Shown here one piece after another: positions 13,017-27,195 of a DNA stretch of 64,000 nucleotides. Below the pieces are notes generated by a model. The model worked only from the letters and a program-made list of their open reading frames with translations, was not told the origin of the DNA and searched no databases. The DNA comes from Colius striatus (taxonomy: Eukaryota; Chordata; Aves; Coliiformes; Coliidae), in the NCBI RefSeq assembly GCF_028858725.1, contig NC_084767.1, positions 6,871,501 through 6,935,500 on the forward strand, written 5' to 3'. The translations under genes and the position numbers were made by a program. Within the stretch, counting starts at the first letter, position 1; the number at the start of each line of letters is the position of its first letter.

Positions 13017-16000
13017 GATACAATCTGAGCAATCAACCAGTTCAACAGACCTCAAGTTAGCTCTTTCCTTCATCTAAGAAGTTCAAGTTCCTGTTTCCTG
13101 GACAGACACCATCACAGTTCATTAACTGGAAACAGGTCCTAAAGCCTAAGTTTTAATTTCCAGTTCACGGACTCTAACCTGAAATTTGTATATTTCATTG
13201 CCCCTTGTTTAATGGGACCATAATTTTCCTTTAACCTGAATATACTGTAGTTCCTTGCATGATTGTGGAAGAAATGTAAGATGTCATTTTAATACTGGGC
13301 ATAGATGCATTTGGGCCACTAACACAGGGCTACAGAAGAGCTCTGTAGTTTCCCCAATCTAAAGTGTGACAGTATTTCTCTCCCAGAGATCTGTGTGAAG
13401 ACAGTTCCACTTATATTTTGCAAGATGTTCTAGACTCAGAATGATATGGGTAGCAATAGTCCACACTACTGGAATGAACATTTTTCTGTGCTTATTAAGT
13501 TACAGGACAGAATTCTGTATTTGTTACTCATAGCCAATGGACTGATAGAATAAGTTAAAGAAGGAAAAAGTCATCTATATGTTCTGGTGGAAACATTCTT
13601 ATGAAGAATATCTTTTAAAGAGACACAAATGGATTCCATAATAATAAAAATCCACCACTTAGCAATGAACGACTATTAAGAAAAACCCAGTTAAGAACTG
13701 TTTCAGTTTCAAGGGATTTAGCATAGAACAAATTGGTTGCTGTAGCACACAAAGTAAAGCACATCTCAATATTTTCTTTTATTCATTTCCTATGAGGGGA
13801 AAACCAAATTCACACCAAGATGATTGCAGATTTGCCGATTTTTCTTCTAGAAAAGCAAGTTTCTTAACAGATTTATTTGAACTTGCCTGTTGAGTCCCCG
13901 TCTAGAATGTAGTTTATGCCAGAAGTAGCAGTTCTGTTGTGGATGAAGGACGAGATTAAGAATGTCAAGCTTCACTAACACTTTAATGAAAAATTACCGA
14001 GTTGGGCTTGTTAGATCTTTTTCTCTTCAATTGAGCTGTGCATTGGGATAATTCATTGCATAGCTTCCAAAAAAGCTTTTAGTCAGCAGCACTTCTATCT
14101 GCCTTAGGGTAAGAAAAGCTTCCTGCCTTCATCTCCCATAGAGCTTAAAAACTGGGTCTGATTTCTCTTCATGTGAAGAACTGCCATCTAACTTTCACTA
14201 AAGGCTAGATTAGGGTTAGATCTGTATCTATGTCTAGTCAAGGAAAAAAGACACAGGAATGAATGATGTCAGCCTGAGGGAAATTCTGAACAATAATCAT
14301 ACTGCATCATACAGCCTTCCTTCCTCTTTTCCAGCAAGCCAGCCTCTCTAGAGTTCAGATCTTTGTTATTACATCAATTCTTTTCATATTCTCATTCACT
14401 CTATAAATTTGAAACAAGGTGACCATAGATTATCACTTGTGTTGCTCTAACGCATGAGAGGAAAGACTAATCTCTATTTCTGTAACAGTCCATTTAACAA
14501 AACTGCTCCCTTCTTCCTCCCTCAACACAAGTGACATTTGTATGACCTGGCAGCAAGCAGCTCAGGGAGTCAGTCGGCTGAAAACTAATCGCTAGTGAGA
14601 AAACTGAAAGTCTTAGTCTTGATCAGCTAAGCGAGCTCACCCCAGGGTCATATGCATGCCAAAGCCAAAAAGAACATTTGTCTGGGAAAGTGGACCTGCA
14701 ACCACACAAAATTAGAATTGGCCTAAACTACTGTAGGTCCATACTGTCAGATTCCCTGTGCCTAGTTCAAATAAAGATTAATGGTGTCAGTAATCAGATT
14801 ATTCGATACTGATTTCATTCCGGAATTGACACCCTCATTTCAACTCAGAATGAAGTCAAGCCCATGCTTATGCTAATCAAGTTCTGAAATTTTTTAAGTG
14901 AAGTACTGATATGAGAACAGGGCTGATGATATTTTACTCTAAGATTTACATCGAGACAGGATTGTTTCCTTAATCTGAGCTCTGAACTTATTCCTTTCAT
15001 CGCAGCCACCTAAACTGCATTCCCTGTAGTGAACTGAATGGAGTTACCTTTCTGCAGTTTCCAGTCATAGGTTTTCTCTCCCCAGGTTCTGTGGTGTATT
15101 TGGGTGTTCTGCTCAAATATGCAGCATGAAGCAAACACTCACCTTGCAGGGCATTCAGTTACAAGACAGGTTCTGTGGTGGATGTGTATGTGTCCCTAAG
15201 TGATCAGGAGAGAAAATTTATTATCCACGATATCAAATTTTAGATTCAAATAAGTCTTAGATCCAATTATAGGTGCACTATACTATCCTACTATATATAA
15301 AAAAGGAGGGTATATAACTTCAGTATACCAGAAGAACCAGTAAAAGCTATTTTATAATAAAATACTATAAGCAGGAGACAACTGGTGCATCTAGTGTTCA
15401 AATGTCAGTCCAGTCTTCTCTTAAAAGCTAGAGTCACCAACTGTTGTTTTCTCAGCTTCATCCAGAAAATTATGTTTTCCAAAGTGAATTCTAAATTCCA
15501 GACTTGTACTATTTTAGGTTGCTAATAAAGGTTAGATGGTGAATAATCATAAAATCCAACAACTGAGATAGCCCATCTCCTCTTCAACCATGCTCCCGTG
15601 GATCCATTGATGTATTTGGCAGAGGTTGTTAGTGTTGTGCCAAATTGGTTTCCAAACTTCTTGAACATCAGGATCATGCTCCATGATGGAAGGAAGGAAA
15701 AGTTATGACTCCATCAGTGATCCCACTCAAGCCCTGAAAAGCTATTGGAGGGAGGATTTGGGTGCTTGGGCAAGAAAAGAGCATCACTGCTGCAGTTTTA
15801 CTTTCTTGCATTTACCAGGAAATGTTGCTCTAACTGCTGCACAGCTACTGCCTCACAAGCTGATCGCTACACTAAATCCTCTGGATTATGAAGATCTGAG
15901 GAAATACTGAGGGAAGCAAGTCTTAAAAAATGAAGAACAGAAGTTTAAAAACGAAAATAATAAAGAATTCTCGTTTGATCCGTTGCCATTCTGTCCCTTC

Positions 16001-19000
16001 CCCCTAATCCACACATTCCCACCTGTAGTTTGGGTAAGGAATTGCTTCTGGAACACAGCGCAAGATTGCCACCTTGAGGCCTCAGAACTGCAACGAGTCC
16101 ACTCGGACAACAGCTCGAAACGATAGAAAAGTGAGCATGACACAGCTTCTACTTTCCATACAAAGTCAAGTCTTCCTCTCCCCCACTCCAATCTTGATTT
16201 TGATCAAGAACAATTTTGATTCAGAACAATAATCTACAGTTTGCAAGTAGAGTAAAAGTTAAGGACCGTGTGCTGTGGCACAGAATGATAAATAGACATG
16301 ATAAAAATTATTACATTTTCAGTAAATTCTTCTATATATTTGTGTGTCAGCTCTTATCTTCTTATAGGTCTAGGAGATTGTGATATGCTCTTATTTTTTT
16401 TTTACAGTGTTACTTTCTCTGTTCATATTTTGGTGATAAAGCAGAAGCTAAGAAGCTATCCACCAGGACTCTCATACAGAGCAGACAAGATTATCATAAA
16501 ATTGACTAGGTCCACACTGACTTTCAGAAGAAAAAGTGTTCTTTGGTAGTACTTTTATCCCAGTCTGCCCTGAAATGATTTTTTACACAAATATTAGGAT
16601 GGCTGCCTGCCTCTACAGACAAAAACATATATCCCAATGCACTCACAGTGAATACCAATTCCACATAATGTTACTGAGAATGGAAAAAGCACCAGAGCTT
16701 TGCTTCACATATGGTCTGTTTACTTCAAGTGGCCTTAAATCTGAAAAAATTCTTTTCATGATTACACTTCTCTCAGTAAGACACTGTAGCAAAAGTTGGC
16801 AAAGACTCAACTAGTATCTTATTAGTAGGCACGTAGGAGTAAAAATGGTCAATTCTACACACATCATAGATAAGGAAAGCTAAATGCTGAATACAGTTCT
16901 TCTTCAGGGAGTAAGCAAGCTAGAGGAAAAGACTTTGATGGGGTAATTCTAGTCCTTAAGACAAAGAGCACTAAATCGCTGCTCAAAGCATATAGTGGGG
17001 ATCAGGAAAAACAAACATTGCAGGAATATTGATATTCTTTGGAAACCAGGCACCACAAATGTCAGGTACTCAGAACTGAACTACAACCAAGAGGCTCCAA
17101 TCACATGAAGATAGATAAGTACACTAGTAATGCATCAACTAAGTTTAAATGCAGTCCAAAGTGAAATCAAACTAATAACTGGTGTTTCTAGACTTACAAT
17201 GCCACAGTGATTTTCCAGGGAATAGCATTTTCTCTCCTTTATTAAAAAAAAAAAAAGGTAAATCAGCTCACAAAAACTTATCTAGTTACCTCATTAAAAA
17301 TCTAGAAGCTTGGCAAATAAATGAAGGGACCATGTACTGTACTTAGTATGTACATTCAAAGTAGAATGTCTACAGGCCATGTAAGTGCCTTCAGCAAAGG
17401 TTTTAAAAATTTAAAGTTGTGCAACTCTTACCATTCTGAAAAGAATTTATAGTGACTATCACATAGCAACAATTCACCAAGCACATGACAGATCTTTTCT
17501 GATGTCAAGAAGTATTGGGCAAAGTGATATTTAATTGAGTCAGCTTTCTAGTTCCTTTTTCACTCTCTTTTTTTCCACTTCCAAACAACCATTACAGATG
17601 TCAATAGATTACCTGACACACTGAAATCATCCTGTTGGATTTGGTCAACAGTCATTCAAGTATCACAGACCAGTAATCTAAATGTAACATGGTCAATGTG
17701 ATTTTCAAAAAGCAGTGCAAAATCAAGTGTGTTTCAGCAGCATGTTTTAACCAGTTTAGATTGAGCCATTTTAAAAGAAAGAGCTGCAAATCTAGGTTTT
17801 CAGGGTCATTGGCATTAGTTTAATTTGGTGAGCTTAAACTGCAGCAATTTTTTCTGTATACGTTGACCTGCCTTCTAGTGACTAGTGAGAAAGTGGTAGA
17901 AAGTAGAGTAAAGACTCAGTGAATCTCATCCTACATTGTTTGTTTGTTTTTTTCTAGATATCTTGCTCATTTTCAAACAGAGAAATTAAATCAAATTTAA
18001 CATCAAACAGACGGGGCTCATTAAACACAAAAGGTTCGCTGACTTAAGTGTGATGCTGAGCCCTTTTCAAGATCACATCTTAAACCTCATGGTTCATCTA
18101 GGATTAAATGCATGGAAGTTCTATCTTTTAAATCAGTAGGAAAAAAAGATTCTTACTAGATGAATAGCACCCTTTCTTAAAGCAGAAAACCATGAACTGA
18201 GCAGTCACAATATCAAGAGAAATTACCATCGTGCAAGGTTGCAAGAAGTTACCTTAAGTGAGCTTTGTATTTTCAGCCATCGTTGTTTATTGCTGGCTGA
18301 AGGAAGACTTTAACTTATTCCTTTCCTTCCCCAGCCATCATCTACAGCCCAAGGCAGCAAACATGAACACTAATCAAATGCACCAAGCAGAAACAAGGTG
18401 AAAAGGGAAGCATTGAGTGATTGCTACTAGCAACTGCAAACAGAGATCACAGAAAAAATTGTTAGGAGACAAGCCTGATCAGTCAGAGACGCAAAAATAA
18501 TGGAATGAAGTAGTGTAGGCAGAAACCTCATCCCACAAACATAATAACAGATGGACCAAACTAGTGACAGCAGAGAGTCCTGAAACTGGTAAACAAAAGT
18601 CATTATGCCTCTTTGATCTCCCAAAGGAGAAAAATACTACTTTTTAAAGGTTGTTTGGTTTGGGTTTTTTGAGAAGTGACATGATGCTCAGAGCCACTGT
18701 GAAAATCATCCACTCCTGCTAACAAGCTCCAGTTGATCACCGAAAACTATGGTTACTGTTTAACCATTACAGCAACTTAAACTTTTCTTTCCCCATATTT
18801 GTCAAAAAAGTCTCTATAAAATATACAGAAATTACTGAAGCACAGGATGAGACACAGACTACACAATAATTACTACTTTAACAAAAGTATCTTCTTCGGT
18901 CAATAGTCCTTTCACATCAGGTAGCAACCAGGTATTTTCTGTGAATTTCTTACATAATGTATAAGTAGCAAATGAATTTCTTATCTTTTTCTCCTTTTGC

Positions 19001-21087
19001 CAGAAGGAAGTAAAAATCTCCCTCTCCATCCCACCCCACCTGCCACACAGCTCTATTTCTAGCTTTCTTTTACAGTATCAAAGACCTTTGCTCTTTTCTC
19101 AAGAGCCATAGTTGGAAATAATGGGCAAGGATCAAGGGCCACAGCAGTTAGTTACAACTGGTAAAGCTTTTCCATGAACATCAAATCTGTGAGAGGCTTG
19201 TGTTGCCTTATTTAAAGGCTTCATGACACAGATTTATGAACTCTGCAGTCCCAAGAGAAGATCTCACTCGCCTCTCCATGAGAATTGCTAATGCTTCAGC
19301 ATTAGCTTGTTTGGCCTCTCTCTCTTCCTATGACCATTTGCTCCCTTCATCTCAGACTGCAGAATAGAGCTGAAAAACCCAAGAAATCCAATCACCCTTC
19401 CTCCCAGGTAGCCAGCCACCTCTTCCTCCACCTCCAAGGCTTCTGATCACCATCATTTTTCTTAAATTTATTGATCTTCCTGCCCAGCTCAAGTTTCAAA
19501 GGAGTAAATCTTCTGTAAAAGCTTTTCCATAGAATTTCACACCCTCTTCCTAATAAAACACAGAAGAGAGTAACAAATATTATATCCCACTCGTAAAACC
19601 ATTGCTGTTACTTATATCACAGGGTAAAGGTTGGAACGAAGAGCAGCCCATGATTTGCCATACTACCAGAAGACAAATACTTATTGCCAACCTCCATTGT
19701 TATTACATGACTTAACAATAGTGATGATTACAGTAAAGCCCCATGTATTCAAAATACCAACACAGGTGTCAAGGTCTTTTTGCAGAGGTTTTAGTTAGAC
19801 CCCAAGGATCCCACCAATCCTTCATAATTCTGGAATAGAAAACATCTAATGAATAATTTATGTTAATGTAGGCAGTATTCCATCTTAAAAAACAGACTTC
19901 AAGTAGTAAAGAGTTTTTGTTTTTTAAGTGCAAGAGAAGGGCTGAGGAGAGAAAAGTAATACAGAGCATTTAGAAATAGTGAAGCAATGCCTGGCTACCC
20001 AGAATATGCTTCATGTTAAGCTCTGTCTGGTAGATTTGTAATATGATATGATATATAACTTCCTATATGAAGAGATAAGAACATGTGTTGGCTCTACAGT
20101 GTGGCAGTAGAGCAGGAATTTGCCCTCTAGAAATGATCAGAAATTATTTTCATGGATTTCTTTTTCACACCCTTCACAAGAATCAGGACAGAACTCTTTT
20201 GAAAGAACAGGCTAAAGTAGCCAGGTTTCCTCCTTACTACCGAGACCCAGTGAGACTAGCTGCAGGCTCACAGGGCCTAAAAAATCAAAGCAGCATGAAA
20301 AATATGAGATAGTATCACGTATTCCCTTCATACCATAATCAATTTTCAGAGTTAACAAAATAAGAGAAGCAAGTATTGCATCCTGTACTTTTAATTGGGA
20401 AAAGGATGTGCTAGACCAGCATGATATGTGAGCCCCACTACAAAGCAAAGGGCATGCCTTAACACCAGCTGGTAACAGTTACTCCGTCCTTCACAGAAAA
20501 TTGTGTGTCTGAAAAGAGAAACCTGAAGTAAAAATTTTAAAAGGTACTTAATCTTTGAGATACATAAAACACTATGCTTGTTTTCAAAAGCTGGTTATAA
20601 AATAGCTATAAATGTCACAGCAGAGTGAACAATAAAAAGCCCCAAATTTATGTGGAATGACTATATCAAAAGCTTATGAATGGAGACTGCTAACCTGCAG
20701 GTGGATGGGAAGACCATTTAAAAATGTACACCCTCCAGTCATATCTTTGAGAGACTGCCAGAAGATCTGGTCATTGCATCACTTCTGATAAGGCATATCT
20801 CAGAAGCCATTCAGTGAGTAAAGCAGGCACTTCTGGGTAGGTTGCTCAAAAAGAATCATCATGAACTTTACAAGCTCTTTAAGGAAATGATGGAGAAAAA
20901 CTGTCTAAGCAGCGACAATGACCTCTTACAGACACAGAACCTTGATGAAGCTGAATATAGAAGAGCAAGGCAGTTACAGAATCAGAACCTCTCCTTATAT
21001 CAACAGTTGTAAAACTTAGTTGGCTCGCAGTTGAGATTGGCGTCACTGTTCCTTGCTATACTACTTCTTTAAATTGTCTTTCTGTAG
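13017..21087. other. Gene-poor AT-rich sequence
   Basis: I see no gene, RNA gene or recognisable transposon in about 8 kb. ORFs up to 101 codons show no family signature. Confidence 0.65.
19287..19306. repeat. Short inverted repeat, 9-bp arms
   Basis: GCTAATGCT and AGCATTAGC separated by TC. Confidence 0.9.
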
Positions 21088-21565
21088 GACCACAGAAAAA
21101 AAAGAGACCCATAACGATCACCAAGTCCAACTCCCCACTCCTTGCAGGACTATCTTATACTAAACCGTTTGATTAAGAGCATTGTCCAAATGCTCCTTGA
21201 ACTCTGACAAGCTTGGTGCTGGAGAGCTTCTTCTAATGACCAACCACTCTCTCGGTTAAGAGCCTTTCCTAACGTCCCATCTGAACTTCCTCTGATGCAG
21301 CTTCTTTCTATTTCCACATGTCTTGTCTCTAGTCACCATATAGAAGAGAGGAGCATCTCTCCCTCCACTGACATTCTTGAGGTAATTGTAGACTGTGCTC
21401 AGGACATGTCTTTGGCTCCTAAGTCTTGCCCTTGAGACCCTTCCTCATCTTACTTGTCCTCCTCAGGACGAACTGTAATAATTTCATGACCTTCTTATAT
21501 TGAGGCACCAAAAATTGCACACACTACTGGAGGTGAGTCTCCACCAATGCAGTGTAGAATGGGCC
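21088..21565 (-). mobile_element. Old, diverged CR1-type fragment
   Basis: On the complementary strand this has the order typical of CR1 3' parts: a tail related to tccaactccccactccttgc (as read on +), then segments matching the tctagtcaccatatagaaga and ttgaggtaattgtagactgt regions. It is much more diverged than the other copies and no frame is open, so it is probably an older subfamily. Confidence 0.7.
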
Positions 21566-24500
21566 AATCTACATTTTGTACACTAAATATTATAATAATG
21601 CTACATTAGTTCTGTCTTCTTACATAAAAACATACTGTCTTCAAGATACAGTTTTCTTATATAGTGAAAGTTAATATATAAAATTAACTCCCCATACTAT
21701 TAGGACACTTAGAGCAACATCTTTTAGACAACGTGCATAATTTGAAACAAGGCCCAAAAGGCACACATATCTTCCCAAAATTATATTCAACCAAAACTCC
21801 TACTCATAACATCAGGTTTGATGACAATGAATGATTTCTGGCACTGCAGGCTGAGAATTCCAAATTACATTAACTAGTCCCGAGTCAAATTGACTTCAGC
21901 TACATGGCCAGAACTGCAGAGTAACTCTGGCTACACAAACAAATTACTCTCAAGTATCAAAATCTACTACACCTCCCAAGAAAGGGGAGCTGGTCAACAA
22001 TAAGCCACTCCTCTTATGACACAGAACAGGTGACAGACATCATGAGAACACTTGATATTTTGCAGTATATTTTCCTGTGCTCAATCTACCTTTACTCCCA
22101 GATTCTATTGAACTGAATACCACGACAACCTTGTAGCCCTGTATTGACAAAGATCCTTTCTACCACAGCCACATTTCTATTGGATGTATTTTTAATTCAG
22201 AGTATAATATGAAATCCTTTGGGAAAGCCATGCTCAGCTTTAATCTTTTCTGTGAATAATTAGCAACTTGGCAACAAAGGATGCTCTTTCTCTCTTTTGA
22301 TTGACATGTCTTCCAGTGTCAAGACATCTGCATTTTCACCAAGGGACTTAGTAAAACTCTGCATTTCTGTTGTTGCAAGCTAAAAGGGAAAGTGAAGTTT
22401 CAACAGAGAACAGAGGCCATTTTTTTTTAAGCCACGCTCATTTACTAGTGTAGTACAACAGGTTTGTTTGTCTTACTGAGAAGTAACATTCCCATCATGT
22501 AACTATAATAATAATCCTGACAGAGACAGAGCCAGAAACAGCTGCCAGGTGCCAAAGTTAAGTTTACAGAAAGCATGCAGAAAAGAGTTGTCAATTTTAA
22601 GTCAGCATGCAGGCAACTGCGGTTCTATGAAAAGCAGCTGCTCTTCTCTAACATCACCAGGCCACAGCTCAGTACAGATATCAGTGTGTGCCACATACCT
22701 TCGGCCTCTTTCAATGGCATCTATACGGACTGCACTCATGTTCAGCAGCACAATATTGACATCTATGAGCTCCATCATAGACATCAGAAATAGCAGCAGT
22801 TTATTGCTCGTACACACTTGGGGCATGCAACAAAGAATCACCACTTTGTAAGTATATACATAAGGGAGGTGTTATCCATGTCCTGCCTGTCTTCTTTTCA
22901 AAGAATTTGTTCATAAGTGACATTTGGACAGAATCTATTTGTGACATCTCCACCGTTGCACTGTGAATTTGAGATTTTGAAAAGCTAACAATTGTCACTG
23001 AAGGCAATGACGACAAGGCGGAACAGAAGAGAAGAATCAAGTAAGAAACCAAAGTTAAGCAAAGTCATACGGCTGCCTTGATCCATCAAAGCTCAAAACC
23101 CATGAGCTCCTGGTTTTGCATTCAGTTCACTGAGCTGGTGTCCCTATCTGTAGATCCAGAACTGAAAACAGCTGAGGTGCTGAACTTACAGCTCTCATTT
23201 TCACCTAATAGCCCTTATGTGCTTATTTTCTTTTAAACAGAGGGAAATACTTGGTATCAAAGCTAATATCTGGCAAAACTTAATCGCATACGTCTCCCCA
23301 ACTCCTCTGAACACAAGATGTATCAATACAGTGTAATAAAAAAGCTATTTACTGTTTATTTGAGGCAATAACTAATTCAATTAAACTAATCAAAGGGGAA
23401 AGCTCAAGGAGAAAGACTACTCAAAAAAATCAACTAGAACTTTTTTTTTCTGTTTACACACCAATTGAAACACAAAAGCTCTTCCACAGTTGACAGGCAC
23501 AGTTAAGGATTTCCAATATGAATATGGAGAAAACAGTAACTGACCTTGAATTACCAAAACGGTGACTATGGAGGCTAGTGAAACCTTATTGTCAATTTTG
23601 CATTGGTTATTTCTAGACCAGGCTTGTCCTGCAGCAATCTAAATACATGTAACCAAAAAAAACCCAAAGAAAAAGCCGCCAATGGATTGAATTTTTCCAC
23701 TGCTGCGCCTTGCAAATCAATTGAGAAGTGACTTGCTTAGGCTTCTGTTTGATGGAGTGAAGAGTGGAAAGGAAATTAGACCCTAGTAAGAAAAACTAAA
23801 GATCTTCTGTCTAATAAGCTGTGGAACAGTGACCACAATAAAGAAGAAACCAATAACTTTTTTTCACATTTGTCTGCAACAAAAAAATACTTCAGCTACA
23901 GTGAAGATGCAAGCTGTTCAGCTAGGAGTCCTGATCCTCATTCACAGAGAAGATTGCCTTGCTCTCCCAAGTACATGATAACTTCCTGTCATAATGAATC
24001 ATAAGGAGATGCTGGAATGTGAGAGCTGACATTCGTGGCTCCTTACATGGAGCATGGATTTTGGATTAAAAACAGATGTCTGTGACTCAAGATGTGGATG
24101 AAAGCCTCATTACCATCTTTTAAACTTAAAAGTCATGAGACTTCATTTTTCTTTCCTTTCTTTCAACAAGAGGAAACTATATCCTCAAGTATTGTCTGAG
24201 AAAATTGTATGAACCACAGTTGCCAGATAAACCATATATTCAACTTCCAAAATTAATGTGGTTAGGGCAAACAATTAATCCAAGCTTCTGCCAGCTACTT
24301 CTGGATAAAAAAAGATGAATAAAGTTCGAGTGAAGTCTCTCAATGCTCTTCAACTACTCCTGAGTAACACCCCTCAACACCTTTAATACAATTTATCAGA
24401 GTAGTCATTGAGAAATTAAAAATTCCTACTTCACAGATATGGCCCCTCCTGGAGAAAATATCTTCGGCTTGCAAGGTGTCACTACTGTCAAGAGAATGTT

Positions 24501-24719
24501 ACAAGGACCAAGCCTGAAAATATTCAGGTGAATATTTTCAGAATTTCTTCTTTCCTGCAGAAAAAAAAAAAAGATACAAAACTGGTATTGCATAAACAGA
24601 AGAGGTTATCCTTCAGTGTCAACAGCATGTGTGCTCTGGTCACAGAGCTACAGAGCTAAAGCTTTCGTTTGGTTAGCTGTCCCTCTCCCAAACCAGCTGA
24701 GAGGAGGGTTTGGTGTGCT

Positions 24720-24807
24720 TTTGGGATGTTTTTGTTGTCGTGGTTTATTTGGTGTTTTGTGTGGGGTTTTTTTGTTGTTGTTGGTTTTTTTTGGTCATTT
24801 TTTTAAT
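24720..24807. repeat. T/G-rich low-complexity tract
   Basis: Almost only T and G on + (runs such as ttttttgttgttgttgg). An ORF through it (24616-24810) is compositional. Confidence 0.85.
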
Positions 24808-24992
24808 TAACTGAGAACCATTTCATGATCTGATAAAAACAAATTCATAGCAGTTCCTATGACAAGGCTACTGAACAGCTGTCCATACAAAGAAAACAAA
24901 GACAAAAGAATAGAGAATATTTTTAATTCCATAATAGCATGCAGAATACTGAAGACATAACTTCAATAACATGGGAATGTTTTATACAATGC

Positions 24993-25009
24993 AAATCGGT
25001 AACCGATTT
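24993..25009. repeat. 17-bp palindrome
   Basis: AAATCGGT and ACCGATTT are perfect inverted arms around one A. Confidence 0.95.
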
Positions 25010-27132
25010 CTGTGCTTAAGATGTACCAGTTATACAACTGAATTCCTCCTCATCCCATCGGAAGAAGGCAAAGCTTTGAATATTAATTTCTTAGGCATTT
25101 ACAGAACATCAACTCTAAAAAAATCCTAAAGGTACACATAACCTTTCAGATTGCTGTGAGAAATGTCAGGAACGCTTCATGTCCTGATGAGATACATTCT
25201 TCAGCTACAGTGGAAAACAGCAACTGTTCAACAAGCAACAAGAAGAGACATGAAAAATATCAATCCAGCAAATTATATGGATACCTGAGGCAAGGAGAGT
25301 GAAATTACCAGAGCTAAAATTTGATTGAACAAATATGCTACTGTTGGTAAACATTCTGTGATTAATAATGGTCTGAGGGTCGTTCTTTTCAGCACTCGCA
25401 ACTTGAAAATGCAGGGCAAGATGAGAGAAGAGAATTACAATTGCAAACACAGGCAGTTACGTGAAAAAGGAAAAATAGGAAGGGAGCATGTTGCATTGGG
25501 TTATTGTGACCATCACATTTACTGTGTAATTTGGAAGATCAAAGATTACAGTTTATACTCGGATATTTTTTGTTACCGTCTGTATACTCTTAAGCATAAA
25601 CAAGCAGAATCAAACTTTCCAATCTCAAATATCACATTTAACACATTTTGGCCTTTAACATACTCTGGCATAAACTGGTATTGTAAATGAGAAAAAACTA
25701 TTTAGGTAGGAAGCAGCAACATTAAATCGTGTTACATACCATGCTGGTGTTCCTGTAGGTCTTCCACCTGATGGGAAATGACAAATAATAGTACAGTGCA
25801 AACACATGTGAAAGAGAAAGAAAGAAAAATTAAAGATGGATTAACTCTGCAGTCCACTTGGCCTTCTGTCAGATGGATATGATGATGCAATCTTTGTGAA
25901 GTGTTGAATTGTTTATGTTAGGCCTCCATCCTCAATTTTGTTTTCCAATACTGCATCAATCACTATTAGAACTGTAAAAAGGCACTAGTGTTTTTCTTTT
26001 CATTGTTAAAGAGCCCTGTGAAAGTGAATTTGTCATGGCTTTTTGTCTTAAACTACAGTTACTTCCAAATAAGTTAGTCCAAATTTGGCCACTTTTCATA
26101 TTCCTCTGATGTTGTCCTGATGTTGTCTTCCTGCTTCCTCATACATTCACACTTTTAGGAAAACAAACATGCTCTGTCAGTCTCTACTGCCTATCCTCTA
26201 CAACCACTTCTAAGCCTTCAATAAGACATTACCTGATAGTATTAGCATAAAATACTTGGAATTCAAGGCAAAAATTGTGAGAAAACTTGCATTTAAAAAA
26301 AAAATAATTCACTTGTGGTTTTTTGTCCCTGCCCATCCACAATTTGATGTGTAACATGGTTGCCTTATGTGTTAAGGACAGTTAAGACAAATGCGTTCTA
26401 AACATAATCAGTAAGTCTTCTTCAAACATCTTTTGGCAATAAGTTGACCATTCTAACAATAATACTTCACTGCTCAGGAACTGCATTTCAATCTTTGCAA
26501 AAAACAAGCATGCAAAATCACTGACGCAATTTCTCTTTTGAGTGCCTAAGATTACCAGCCCGTCCCACATTCATGTCAAAGAGCTTAGCTTAACACACAG
26601 CATCTTCTTTCAGAACAATGCATTTCACTCAAACTGTAGGTTAAAAGAATAACTTTGGACTGACAAAATCTAATGTAATTTTTAGCATTGATTCAGTGTA
26701 GGATTAAGTTAAGCCTTCAGTAGTTTACTGCAAATTTGCACTGAAGTATCAGGTCAAAATTTCATTCAACACCTTCTATTGAAGTAAAATGAAAGGTTTT
26801 GTTTCCTGAGGTAAGCAATCACACACTCTACAGATTTATTACGTCAGAACCTCTCCTACTCCTCTAGATGTACTTTCATTCCAATGATCTTTTAACTGGA
26901 TACATGCGTACATATCAATACATATACATACAAATAATGTATTCAGTTTCCTAGGTAAGCAACCACCTTTTGTTCCTTCAGCTATCTATCTTCTGTTTAT
27001 GATACAAAGAAGCTCAAAAGAGCTTACTGCTACAGCGTGAAGCATTACTCTTTACAGGTGATCAGTTTCATCTCCAACTGTACTTCCCAGAAAAGTTTCA
27101 ATAATGTAACCTCTAACCACATTCTAGTATGT

Positions 27133-27195
27133 AGAATCATAGAATAGTAGGGGTTGGAAGGGACCTCTAGAGATCATCTAGTCCAAAGCAGGTCC
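27133..27195 (-). mobile_element. Very short CR1 3' end
   Basis: Only about 60 bp are recognisable (agaatcatagaatagtaggg, then ttggaagggacctctagaga), with a small deletion before ccaaagcaggt. The far limit is uncertain. Confidence 0.75.

Larger units (their letters stand above)
21566..27132. other. Gene-poor AT-rich sequence
   Basis: No gene recognised. It contains the T/G-rich tract and a 17-bp palindrome. Overlapping ORFs on both strands at 22.5-23.05 kb have no recognisable similarity. Confidence 0.65.

Noticed and set aside
22549-23052. Overlapping ORFs of 72-100 codons on both strands, with a donor-like AAG|gtatgt on the - strand
   Set aside because: No recognisable protein family and no matching acceptor; both strands open together suggests chance.
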